Shown here piece by piece: positions 33,471-45,600 of a DNA stretch of 64,000 nucleotides (position 1 is its first letter; the number at the start of each line of letters is the position of its first letter). The notes under the pieces were generated by a model. That model was not told the origin of the DNA and searched no databases. It worked only from the letters and a program-made list of their open reading frames with translations. The stretch covers positions 1-64,000 of the forward strand of contig CAJNDS010000765.1 of NCBI GenBank assembly GCA_905221605.1. Direction: 5' to 3'. The translations under genes and the position numbers were made by a program. The DNA is from Symbiodinium natans (taxonomy: Eukaryota; Sar; Dinophyceae; Suessiales; Symbiodiniaceae).

Positions 33471-36400
33471 GAATGATACAGGCTTGTGTGCAGAAGAAGA
33501 AGAAGGATACTGGGGAGAGCGTTCAGCCCTGGTCACTTGGCCGAGGTCAAATCGTCCAGCGCGTTCAGCGGCTGGAAGCCACTCGGGCGCCCGTCCTCCT
33601 GGCCTTGGACGACCTGGACCGGGGCGGGGGAGGGGGCGAAGAAGCCATGGCCTTGAACAGCACAAAAGTGCACTTTTGAGACTTGAGACCGATCCTTTCA
33701 AGCGTTGATGCTTTAGTTACTTCGATGCAAGGACCCCATCATGGCCAGCGCGGAAGGTGCAGAGGAGCTGAGGCACCCTCTCGGGGGAAGGGGGAAGGGG
33801 GGAGAGGGAAGTATGCGCTCTTCGCGAAGACCTCAGACTCTTAGACACAGAATCGGCAGCGGATTTCATTTGGGGCCAAAGTTGAGTGGCTTGTGTAGCG
33901 ACCTGTGTACCCACCTTCAGTAGTGAGTCGATTAGCATGGCCTGCTCGGCTGCTATAAGCATCTAACTCTTTACGGGCAATGTGAGCTCACATATGGCTA
34001 TGCATGTGTGGTGTGTTTGAGCTTGCTGATGGCTCCTTGCCCCTGGCCTGATAGACGATTCTCTGGACAGACCTTCCGACAGTCGCCTTGCTTGCCGTGT
34101 GCAAAACCCTTAACCTCTGCCATGAAGCCCTATGAACCATATAGAAAGTCATGGAAACCCCATAAGCCCTTATGCGGACCTTCCAACCCCAAACTGTGCA
34201 CAAGCGCTCCTTCTGAGAGAAGGCACCCCAGGAAGGTCCTGACGGAGCTGCTGCTCCGCACGGAGCGCCTCGAGATCTTCCTGGGCGCCCGCGAGGCCCC
34301 CTTTCGGCTGCTACTGCCAAGTGGTGCTTGCGGGTTTGTTCTTGGCAGGAGGGTTCAAGCTTTGTTGTTGATCATGCACTGTTAAACGTGTGCGAGGGCA
34401 TTTTTGTTGTTTTTGCTGTCGTGGAGGTGTTCAGGTTTCAGGAAAAGGCGGTGCGCTGTTGCTTGAGGTGTGACTCCCAGAAGGTGCTGTCTGCATGTCA
34501 CTCGAGGGAGCTCGAAAGGGAGTGACTTCCAACAATCTCCAACCGCTCCTGCCGCAGGCACTTTCTCCCACGAGCCCTTAAACAAAAGAAGGGAGTCCCG
34601 GAATCCCTTCCGCGAGGGGTGGGAGATGACATGGAGCCCTGTGCTCCATGTCCTCGCCGCTCTTGTCGCCGAAAAGCCCCTAGTCTCGGCATGGCGTGCT
34701 GTCTCCAAGCTTGGCTAACTCTCGAGATGGAGCAGGGTGCCACTGTGCCAGCGAGCCAAGCCCCGAGAACCCCGGCCCCGGAAAGGGATAATACTCGGCA
34801 CGCGGAGCACCAGGCACAGCCCCCAAAACCCAAAGCAACAACAGCTGAAAGAATCACACCCCTAAACATCCCTAAACATCCTTAAGCCCCCAAGAAGCCT
34901 TGAATGAGCAGAGGACCAGGTGGGGTGAGAGTGTGAACCTTGGAGGCGCCTTTTCGGGCGCTGGGGGCGCACAAGGCCGCGGCCAGCCGTGTGTGCCATC
35001 CTTGCAACTGTTTCGTGACTCTGCATATATTTCTTGAGGATGGTTTGAGGAGGTTTCGGGGTCAAGGCTCCAGAGCTGAGGGCGCAGAGACCGGACTTTC
35101 GAAGTGAAGAACGGGGCTAAAAACTCAGACAACCAACCAGTCCTCAATGAGCTCCGACCTGCTGTTGGCAAAGCATTCGGCACGGCATATGTTGAGATTT
35201 TGGGGAGACGGCGGTTCCCCTTTTTGTTGGGGAACTCAAAGCCCCTAGCCGAAATCCAAGCCTCTCGGAAGAAGGTGGTGGCGTACTCCCTGGAGCCACT
35301 CAAAGCCAGCGAGGCTGGGGGTGGCTTCTGCAGGGGAAAAAATGTAACCTCTGCAAGATGTAGGGCGTAGAAACCACAAGATGACGAATGGACAATGTTG
35401 ATTCACACAGATTCTCGAAACTATGCTTCAGAGCTTCGTGCCTTAGCGCTGGTGTCGAACACCTTTCACTCTGTGATCGGGGTTGTGGCCCTTAGGTTAT
35501 GGCAGGGCTGCATGGGATGCGGCGTCTGGCGCGATGGCCTGTCGAGCGTCCTAAATGCTTGAAGCTTTTGGTTCGGGAACACCTTCCTGACTCGGAAGGC
35601 CCAAAGGTTTGAGCGGGCGCTGATTCCATACCAGCTAAAGGTTTTGAGGCTTCGGGGGATGTTGAGATGACCCCCTTCATCCCATCATCTTCGTTGCCCA
35701 GGCGGCGCGGCTATTTCTGCCCGGGAGCCCGGGAAGCTTCATGTTATCCATGGCCCAAACCCAAAGAGAGGAAGCTATACCATTTTTACCCCTTACGCAC
35801 AGATGGGCCCATAGACTGAATGACTCGATCCGTAGGCACGGAGAGAGCCTATTCGCGAACATCACCGCGATCCCGTGAGGTGGAGGGTCCACAGGCCCCT
35901 GGTGATGTCCGACTTCTCCCAGGAGCGCCGTGGCTTCAGGGAATCCGGGGGGAACTGCAACAGGGGCCCTGTTCCATGCTTCAGGGCGACGCGTGACTCC
36001 AACTATCCTTGGCTGAGGATCACGTCTCAAAGGGAGCTGACACCATAGATTCGACAAGCTATCTGCAACTGCAGGCCATGAGCGGTGGTGAACAGGCTGG
36101 CCTGCGATGATGGACGCCCCACCAGATAGAGAGGGGGTTCGGGCTGCAACGCCGTCCAGTGCAAGAGTTGATACCTGAGTTGGAGCCTCCAATGCCCCTA
36201 AGAGGTTGGGTTCGCGCCTCACTCAGGGTTCCTACTGCAGGGCCCGTGCGGTAGGCACGATTATGCGCAGCTTTACTACTCTTCAAGCTTAAATTGCCGT
36301 TACAAGGTCTGGTTGCAGACCTGGTTTGGCACCTCTTCTCGCAATGCCTTATGGCTTCATAGCAGACATGTTTGAGCCGAATTACGCGCTGCAAGTTCAC

Positions 36401-37510
36401 TATGCCGCTGCCCTGTGCAGGGTCCTCCTTCTCTCCTTCCGCTGATCATGACGGCTCAGAACCGAGGCGCAATCAGGGACGTCATACTCATGGACGTTAT
36501 ACGTGAGATGTTGCCTTTAAGTGCTCAAGTGCTTACTGTGGCAGGCATGGTATTGCAACAGCTCGCCAGCCATCCAGTACTCTCGTGCGACACTGAGATG
36601 GCACAAGCTGTCCCGCCCAACCTGTCAGACCAAGCCCAAGAAGAAAGCATGTTCCCAGCAGGAGGAATGAAGAGTCATTTGGGCCCTCGTCTCCGCTCAT
36701 TGTGAAGGCAAGCCCCACCAGGTAGCTACAGGTCTTTCGACTGCCCGGCACGTGCGTCTCAGGGTAGTTCCATGGTCCCTTAGTATGCTTAAAAGGGGAC
36801 TTCCAAAATACCCCCCTGACTTTGCCCTCATATTCAGCGCCCGTATAACTACCCTTAGAGTGCGGTGGCTGCAAGCGCCCCCCTCGCAGAAATGCCACGT
36901 CGCCTCTCAGGCTTTGCGGAGGCTTGCCTGGTCGACTGCGGGCCGGGCCTTCAGAAGGGGTGCAAAAAAGGGCACTTGTTTGGGTTGTACAAGTTGTAAG
37001 GAGAGGGTTGTTTAAAAAGGGGCTTCGGGGGGGTTTTCGCCCTCCCGAACCTTCCCCCTGGGTTGGCGCGATTGTTTCAGCACCCCCCTCCCGCAGCGTT
37101 CCGTGGCTTCTTGACTTCGAGCATGCGGAGATCCGTCCTCTGGAGCAAGATCGTTTTCCCTTGGAATAAGCAGGACCAAGCACTGGTGTTTGAAGATGCT
37201 AGGATCTAGGATCTCAGGCAAGGCCTCGCAGTGCATGACTTTGGCACGTGCGCTCGTCTAAGGCACTAGTTGTCGAGAACCCCCTAGTCTGTCTTGCACG
37301 ATGTCTGAGGCAGCTGCCGATTATGTCCTGCCGAGGAACGGGACGTTGTTTGAAGCCTGGCTGCACGTTGGTTCTGTGGGCTGCATGGTTGTGCAACGTC
37401 ATTTTTTCGTCATCTTTCCTGCTACACCATACTGTTTGATGCCATGCACGGGCAAAGTTCTCAGCCCTGATGCATCGTCGGTGTCCATGCCTTCTCCGAT
37501 GGGAAGAAAC
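33471..37510. other. Anonymous DNA, no gene recognised
   Basis: About 4 kb. Some stretches look exon-like, for example 34215-34325 on the plus strand (VLTELLLRTERLEIFLG), but I cannot link them into a gene or name a family. Minus-strand frames at 35677-36222 and 36533-37183 are long but show no motif. Confidence 0.35.
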
Positions 37511-37513
37511 GTA

Positions 37514-37836
37514 GCACAGGACATCCATCAGCGGCTGCTCTCCACAGCCGGCGAGGACTTGATAGAACAAAAACGGGAGCGAAACCCGGGATTCGAGCCT
37601 GTAAGCCTGTAGGCACAGGAGAGTGAGACTCTGCTATCAAGCCGGAGGTTCACAGTTCGCTTTTGACGTGACGCTATTTGCGATTTGTGGCAAGAGTCAA
37701 CTAAGAGCTTTTTGGTGGGCTTCCGTACTGCATTTAGCATTGCAGCATATTGCAGCCATTACCTTCATCCGAAATTGCAAGAAGGGGGCTTTAATGCTGA
37801 AGAGTTGCAGAACGCTCGTCGACGGCTCGTAACTAG
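37514..37836. repeat. Duplicated 0.3-kb module, copy 1
   Basis: Aligns with 38065-38388 over nearly all its length: ACATCCATCAGC, GCCGGCGAGGACTTGATAGA, TTCGAGCCTGTA, GACGTGACGCTAT, GCAGCCATTACCTTCAT and CGTCGACGGC occur in the same order. It includes GATTCGAGCC, which fits an RNA polymerase III B box. It may be a SINE-like repeat; no clear A box was found. Confidence 0.7.
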
Positions 37837-38064
37837 CGTCAAGCAACTTTACGATTTCGATCGCCTGTTGCAGGTGAGTGCCTAGATGCTGCCTGATGCC
37901 ATGTTGAGTCGGTTTTTGGGCTTGCAGCTTTTGGTCCAAGCTTGGCTCTTAGCGAGCGAGACCGGTCACATAGCAAGGTGAGAGCAGCACTTGTGATACA
38001 GAGCCAGGGGAAGAGCGCCAAGAAACACTCCGACACCGCATTGTGCAGCACACTGTTGACACGC

Positions 38065-38388
38065 AGCGCAGGACATCCATCAGCAGCTGCTCTCCAGAGC
38101 CGGCGAGGACTTGATAGAGCAAAAAGGGAGCGCAACCACCATCGCCTTGGTTTCGTCTTGCTGCGCCACCGAGCGATCGGGGTTCGAGCCTGTAGGCCTG
38201 TAGGCACAGGAGTGGGATTCTGATATCAAGCCACAGGTTCGGAGTTGATTTTGACGTGACGCTATTGGCGACTTCAGAACTGTTTGGTGGGCTTCGTTCT
38301 GCATTCAGCATTGCAGCCATTACCTTCATTGCAAGGAAAGGGCTTTAACGCTAAAGAGTTGCCGAATGTTCGTCGACGGCACGTAACC
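38065..38388. repeat. Duplicated 0.3-kb module, copy 2
   Basis: Second direct copy of the module at 37514-37836. It has a 40-bp insertion relative to copy 1 before GGTTCGAGCC and several small deletions. The copies are about 230 bp apart. Confidence 0.7.
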
Positions 38389-39650
38389 CTGCACATCTTT
38401 TCAACAACCCTGTTGAGACAATTCCTTGGAAGTAGTAAACAAAAAACTCTGTAAAATCCTGCACAACCCCGGAGCTCCCTTACTTTCATTGGCCTAGAAA
38501 GCATATGGCTCATAGACTCTAGACCTTGGCACGTTGAACTCCCTGCACCGTGGATCGGATGCTGCCCGCGTGGATGACTAGCCTGATCGCGAGAAGGTGC
38601 GTGAAACATGCACTCGGACCACGCCCTTGCTTTTGCGACATAGGAGAGACCACGAGAGCTGTACAGAAGCATGTTTTCGAGCATACGTGGTCATACTGCT
38701 TGTCGGTGCGGTACACACTGTACAGACAATAGTAGACTTTATGTGGACTTGTCTGTGGGCTGTGCCGCCACTCCTGTGACTAGCAGAGGCAAGAGGAAAA
38801 GAAGGGTCCGTGCCATGGTCATCGTTTTTTACGCTCTTGGACATTCTTGCTGTGTCTGTTCTTGGCTTGTTTGCACACTTGCGAAGGTTGCTGACGGAGA
38901 AATTGAAGCAGAAAGAACGAGAGGCAACTGAAGTCGGTGCCACCTGCAATGCAGGCCTTCAATACACGCACTTCCGCAAGTGAAGGAAGCCCTATAGCTG
39001 CACACGCTCATGAATCCAGTGAGAGCGCAGATTTTGCACGCGTTCTTGTTCATTTCATGCTTGTCGGAAACACTCCCCTATCTTCAAATTCGAGAAGTCA
39101 AGCGCTCTTAGGGGATAGCCTTGCAGAAGTGTGTTCTTTTGAAGTTTGAAGTGTCTGATCGGTGCAGTTTGGGCCGACCTCAGCCGCATTCGAACCTTGT
39201 GGAACCCATCGCCGTGGGACTTGGTTCAAGGGTTCTTTCGGCTAGCGAAAGCTGGGCGGTCATGCAGATGGATGCCGCGTCGCAAGCGCAGTGTGGAGCC
39301 TCAGATCGGACTTGAAGCGAAGTGTGCAGTGATGCACAGCGCACTGCTGCAGAGAACGGCTGTTAGCCACGAGAATCGTGGTAAACCGTGCCGTTGCATT
39401 TTGCAACCACTGCCCGGCCTCCCCATCAGCACGAAAAGTTGCCAGCGGCCAGTACGCCCCGAGGCCCGAGACGCGCCGGAAGCGCCCGTGACTGAAAGTG
39501 CAGAGGCTCGGCATCTTTGTCATGGAGGCCAGGCTGGGAAGTGTGTTTGTTTTTTTTTTGCGCTGGGAGATGATGCCCCCCCCCCCCCTGAACTTTTCCT
39601 CCCCCTCTCCCCATCTCTACATCTCTCTTCTGTGCATAGCCAGCGCCCAA
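38389..39650. other. Anonymous DNA upstream of the Kelch gene
   Basis: Short ORFs only. A T run (39549-39558) and a C run (39576-39588) lie about 70-110 bp before the first convincing Kelch exon. Earlier exons or the promoter may be here but cannot be placed. Confidence 0.35.
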
Positions 39651-39656
39651 TCGAAA

Positions 39657-42600
39657 GCACGGGGGGAGGCTCGCTGGCAGCTCTTCGAGCCCGCGGAGGG
39701 CGCGCCGCGGCCGGCGAAGCGGCAAGGCCACAGCGCCGTCGTCGACGCGGCCTCGCGGCGACTCCTCGTCTTTGGCGGCCTCGCAGGCCAAAAGCCCCCG
39801 TTTCAAAGCCTCCTCGTCCTCTCTCCTCCTCTCTCCTCCTCTCTCCTCCTCTCTCCTCTCTCCTCTCTCTCCTCCTCCTCCTCCCGCGTTTTTTTTTTTC
39901 CCCACCCTTGTTGTTCTTCCGTTCGTCCTCCTGCGGGCTCTCTTTTCTCGTTCCGAGGTGGTCGCAGCTACCTGAACGACGTCTGGGCTTTCGGCCTCGA
40001 GGCGTTTTGAAGGGCTCCCGAAGGGCTCCGCTTCTCTGCTCTGCTCCTGCCCCAAACTCTTAAAGAACGAAGCGAGAACCAGGCCAAGGAGTGGGAGGAG
40101 CTGGGCACGGCCGGGCCTCGGCCCTCAGCGCGAGAAGACCACTCCGCGATCCTGGACATCAAGGCCCGGGCGATGCTCCTCTTCGGGGGCTACGTTCCTG
40201 GAAGAGGATACAGCGGGGGCCCTGAGATGAAAGGGTGCATCGAGCCTTTTTGGGGGACCGGCGCGCCGAGGCGACGACGCCTGGGCCTTCGGCTTGGAGG
40301 CGGGCGGAGCGGCGGAGAGCGCAGGTGGGAGGTGCATTTTGGGAAAGCTGCGCCCCAGTTGCCTGCGAGGACCAACAGTGGAGGGAGCTGCGGCGCGAAG
40401 GCGAGCTCCCTCCAGGAAGGGAGCTTCATTCCGCCATCTTCGATCCCAAGGGCCGGCAGATGGTGGTCTTCGGGGGCAGAGGCGCCGGGAAACTGCCCCG
40501 CTCTTTTTGGCCTCCCGAAGCTTCCAGGGTGAGAGTCCTCGAAGCCTCACATACGCCTAATATAAGCTGCGCGTCTTGCGAGGCGGCGATTTACGCGTGG
40601 GCCTCAGCCCTCCGGTCTGCATGTCATGTCCCTTTCCAAAAAAAGAAGCAAGGGGCGCGCCCCCCCGTCTCGGCAGAAAAAAAAAGGTCCAGTTCCCCGA
40701 GGTGCCCTGGACGATGTGTTCATCCTGGAGCTCCAGGCGCGCGGCGCTTGAAGTCCGTATAGCGACCAAGAGAGACAGTCTCGGAATGTCTCAGACCATC
40801 GGGATACTGCGTGGATGGGGACGCAAGGCTCTCTCAGGTATATTTTGTCTGGTGTGTGCTAGAAGAAATGGCGCTTCCTGGACTGGACAGAAGGCTCTCA
40901 GGATCTCTGAGGTATCGTGCGGCGTGTTGGCTGGTGGAGGAGTGGCGCACGGCAGCCGACTATACCTGGCTCAGACCAAGGTAACCAGGGCCGAGCAGCG
41001 CCTCATCGTTATGACATAAACTGCACGTGCGGGCCATGTCGTCGAACAAAGTCAGAATATTATGTTTTTTTTCAATCGGTTGTGCCAGGGCGCCGGTTGG
41101 GACTCAGAATGTTTCAAAACGTCCGAGATCAAGTTCGGATTCGTTACTGCCGTACATGTGCGGGACGCATCTCCCGCTGTATTAGCACGCCCCCCCAAGT
41201 GCACCAGCTTATTGTATAGGACTGGTTGTTGCTGTTCTTCTGCCTTCGGCTGCGCCCTGCTTGCAGCACATTCGCCAGTCCCTTCCTGCCTCATTGCCCC
41301 CCCTCCCCGTGTAGTCTAAACCACAAGCCTCAGCCCCTCTCCGGGTGCGTTTGGTTTTGAGGGTGTCCGGCGCAGCTGAACCGATGTACTTTCTCAATAT
41401 GAGGGGGAGGATGATTGTGGACGCCAGTTCAAACATACACTCCCTGTGCCGTTCCTGAGAGCGCCCATGCCCGAACAACGTTAGGCCTGTGCTGCCAGAG
41501 CAGCCCTTCTCTAAGAGCATGCCCAAACATCTCGCTTTTAGCAAAAAAGCCTCCAAGTCGCAGTCTCCTCCTCTCGAAGCGATCCAGGAAGACAAGAGAC
41601 GACGCAGCTCCCTCTCGATCCACATACCACTTCCGTGGTATACCCTGACAGCTGTGCCCGCAGCATGTTTTCCTCGGAGGCCGAGCGCTGGGCGAAGCTG
41701 CGGCCCGAGGGCCGGCGGCCAGCGGCCAGGTGGGGACACTCGGCCAGCTACGAGGAAGCGGCCCACGCTATGCTGCTTTTCGGAGGCCCGGGATCCAAGA
41801 AGGGAGGGGGTAAAGGGGCGGCCAGTGAAACCCAGGTGGCAGGGTGTCCGGGGCAGGCTTCGGCAAGGAATGCAAGGATGAAGAAGGCTGGGCATCATCC
41901 TGCTCAACAAGACTTGGGCTCTTGAGTGCAACTGCTGAAGCGAAAGAAGGAAACCGTGAACGACTCTAAGCTGAGGAAATGCTGAACGAAGTAGGCTTCT
42001 CTGCAGCAACCATCGAGCTGAACATCGCAACACTGCTTCATCGAATTGAACTTGTCAGATGCACCTCGCAGAAGGTGCTTATCGTGTCCATCAAATAAAT
42101 GTTTCACAATACTTTTTACATCCGTATATGAGCCTGGGTAAGCCATCAGAGGAAGTGAGTCCCAGAGATGAGATAACATGAGGGTAGATAGATAATAAGA
42201 ACTTGAGGTGGAGGTAGAGATCACTGCTAACTGCCAAGTGTGTTATAAAAACAGACGTGTCTTGAAATGAAGCCGGGGCTCTGAATGCATTTTTTTTTGC
42301 GGGGGAGGGGGGGGGGAACAGGGGCAGGGATAAAAATTCGGGTTCAGAGTGTGCGCCCCTGGGTTTCCCCGCAAATCCGGAGCGAAGCGGAGTGGAATGG
42401 AGCGGTCGAGGAGCCCAGGGTGACAACTTCTTCAGCGACCTCTGGTCCTTGGACCTGGAGGCGCCCGAAGACGTGCCAACAAGGTCTCTCTTTCCCACGG
42501 TCTCACAAAGTCCCCTTTTCCCGCGCCCCGGAAGGCAAAGCGCTGGGAGGAGATCCAGGCCGCGGAGGGGCCCCCGGCGCGGCAGTTCCACACCTCCGCC

Positions 42601-45600
42601 TGCGCTGCCGGGCAGCTGCTGGTCTTCGGCGGGAATGGTCCGGGGGCCCGGCCCGGGGCGGCGCCATTGCAAGAGGAGAGAGATTTCCCCCGCAGCAATG
42701 TGGGAGGTTGCCGAAGCCCCATGCTGTGCGCGATGCTGAGGTGCAGGTGGCCGCTTGGGCGACCTCTGGATGTTCGATCTCGAGGCAGAAGGAGAGAGGG
42801 AGCATGGGAGAACTGCAGTCAGGCGGTGAGTGGTTTCTGTTTTTAAGTTGTTTGTTGGGCTTGTGTTTGGCAACGGGGCTCATGGACCTAGAACTGGCAG
42901 CAACTCATTCGGCGCCCTGCGGGTCGTGTGGTCCGTGTGGGGATGTGGAAGGCGCCTTGAAGACACGTCAACATATGCCAACCGGCGCATCTTGATCGCC
43001 CGAACTCCGGCCTGCGTTCCAGGAATGCCCTTAATTCCACTATACTCGTACCAATCCTAGAACGCCGCTACCAGATTTTGGATAATTGGCATACGTCATG
43101 GGTTTTGTGACTGAATGTTGACCGACTGCGTTTTTGTTGGACATAAGTGCTATGATCATGGTGCCATGTAGTGTCCAGTAGGGATACAGAGCACCGCTGA
43201 GGATCTGTTCTTATCAGTGTGACAACTGAAAGTCACTCAGCACATAATCGAGAAGTGTACCCAGAGCCACTTGAATATTTGTGGCTCAAGACGCTGAGCA
43301 GAAAAAGGGTTAGCGCGATGGCTGCTTGATGGGCGGAAGGGGCAATTACGCTATCAGTGACGTCAGCCGAGCCCCTCATTGATCAGGCATGTCGGGACAG
43401 GCGAGTGATTATTCAATAGGTTATGAGTCCAACGCAATGGTTCCCACTGTTGCGTTGGGCACTGCCAACTCCGCTGATTCTCATTCTGTCCTGGCACGAG
43501 TGCGTCAAAGTATGGAGTTTGTCATTCCTCCAGAGGTCCTGAATCAGTTTTCCACATGGGGAGGCTCCCAGAATCAACAAGACACAGCTGTGATGTTGCA
43601 AGAGCTCTTTCGAAGGACGGAGGTTCTCGGACGAGCTGCTCAACAGATTCCTTTGTCGTTGTCTGAACAGGTTGCGACTGATGTGGAGATGAGAATGCAA
43701 GGCTTCACATCCAGACTGGATGACATGGCATCCCACCTGAGGAATCTGGAGATGGCAAGTGATCACGCGTTTCGTGATGTTCGGCAGGCGCAGGCCCGCC
43801 TAAAGCATGACGTTGACGAGCTGGCACAGAGTCAGTTGGAGCTGCGAAAGCAGATGGCCCAAATCGTCGACCGACTTGATGCAATCGAGTTGGTTGTAGT
43901 AAAGGACGTGGAGCAATTGACAATTCGAATGTCTCTGTGTCAGGAATCCCTAGAGGAAAACCTAAGCTCTGCAAGTCAGCTTGAAGATAGGTTGGATGCT
44001 TGTCAAGACATGATGAACGAGCAAGCCAATCTTTTGGATGATCTGCAGTGCAAATGGCGCCAGTTTCAGGAGCCGCCACAAACTCCGCCGAGGTCAGCCG
44101 AACAATTTCCGCTATCTCCTGAGGTGCTTTCTTGTAGTCCCCGGCTCACTTCAGCAGGCAGAGATGAGCTAAGTCACAGATTCACGTTGCATGACGCATC
44201 TCCTTGGACGTGGACGGCTGGTCAGCACTCACAGGGTGATGCTGACTTTCATCCGTGGTTTGATGCGCGGTTGCTGCGTGAATGTCCACCCCTGCCAGGT
44301 GCCACAGGCGCGCAAGGTATGCAGGTGCCTTCAGGTGTGCAGGTGCAGGCAGGTGCCACAGGCGCGCAAGGTATGCAGGTGCCTTCAGGCGCGCAAGGTA
44401 TGCAGGTGCCTTCAGGTGTGCAGGTGCAGGCAGGTGCCACAGGCGCGCAAGGTATGCAGGTGCCTTCAGGCGCGCAAGGTATGCAGGTGCCTTCAGGTAT
44501 ACAGGTGCAGGCAGGTGCCACAGGCGCGCCAGGTCTGCAGGTGCCTTCAGGCGTGCAGGTGCAGGCAGTGCCTTCAGGTAAACAGGTGCAGGCAGGTGCC
44601 ACAGGCGCGCAAGGTATGCAGGTGCCTTCAGGCGTGCAGGTGCAGGCAGTGCCTTCAGGTGTGCAGGTGCATGCAGGTGCCCCAGGCGCGCAAGGTATGC
44701 AGGTGCCTTCAGGTGCGCAGGCGCAGGCAAGTGCTGCAGATGCACGAGGTATGCAGGTGCCTTCCGGTGTGGAAGTCCCACCAGGTCTGCAGGCGTTCAC
44801 AGGTGACCTGCGTATGCAAGGTATGCAGGTGCCTTCGTGTGTGCAGCCGCCTTTCGGAACGCTTGTGCAAGCAAGAGCGGGCCATACTCACGGGGCGAGT
44901 GCTGCTGGACCATTGCCAACCCTTACAGCTGAATCTGTAATTACTTCGCACTGGTCACAGGTGGCCCCGACAGAACCCGTGCATCAAATGACAGAGACAG
45001 CTCCCCAAACGTCGTTCAGACGACAAGACCAAGCCCCGTCAGACACGAGTGATGGTATGTCCACACGGCCTCTAGGGTTCCAGTCATTGCAGCAGGAAGC
45101 AGAGCAAGCTTCTCTCCATGCCGCGACGGCGGCAGCGTTCGAGGCCAAGGGTCAAGATGACTGGAAGTGTCTCCGTCAGGCTCCGCAGCTCTTGATTGCA
45201 GCTGAGAGAACGTGGGAGAAATCGTTAGCTCTAGATTTGTGGTTGCAACAAATGGGTGTGTGTGCCAACGCTGTGAGCCCAGCGATGGCTCAGCACTGGG
45301 AGTGGGTTCTGAAGACCGCTCAAGATTTGCATAAACGCACTCAGAGTCTCAGTGTAGCTGATAGGGTGTTGTTGTCTGATGCGTTTGAGTCTGGGGTGAG
45401 CGGCGTCCGAATCCCAGATGGACAAGCCGTGCACGAGAACAAGCTGTTGTTGACACTCATGAATGTGTTGCCAAGCGACATTAAGCGACCGTTATTGGAG
45501 GGAAGGCCAAACTCTTCACCCTCAAGTGTGGAGCTTCTGCATCAGACATACGAGTGGTTTAGTCCGGGGGGTAAAGAAGATTGTCGTTCACTCCTTGATT

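Noticed and set aside
33930..33950. GATTAGCATGGCC as a U6 snRNA fragment
   Set aside because: The match is short, and the rest of U6 is absent on both sides.
35677..37183. Minus-strand ORFs of 181 and 216 codons
   Set aside because: No recognisable motif and irregular composition; not enough to call genes.
37580..37600. tRNA gene suggested by GATTCGAGCC
   Set aside because: No A box and no cloverleaf can be drawn; reported only as a possible SINE-type motif.
43264..43290. GTGGCTCAAG in the LTR as a dinoflagellate spliced-leader relic
   Set aside because: Only the last bases match the TTTTGGCTCAAG end of the leader; it lies in a 7-bp inverted pair of the LTR instead.
44182..44800. Antisense Ala/Pro-rich frames of about 190 codons
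   Set aside because: Shadows of the Gag minisatellite of element 2.
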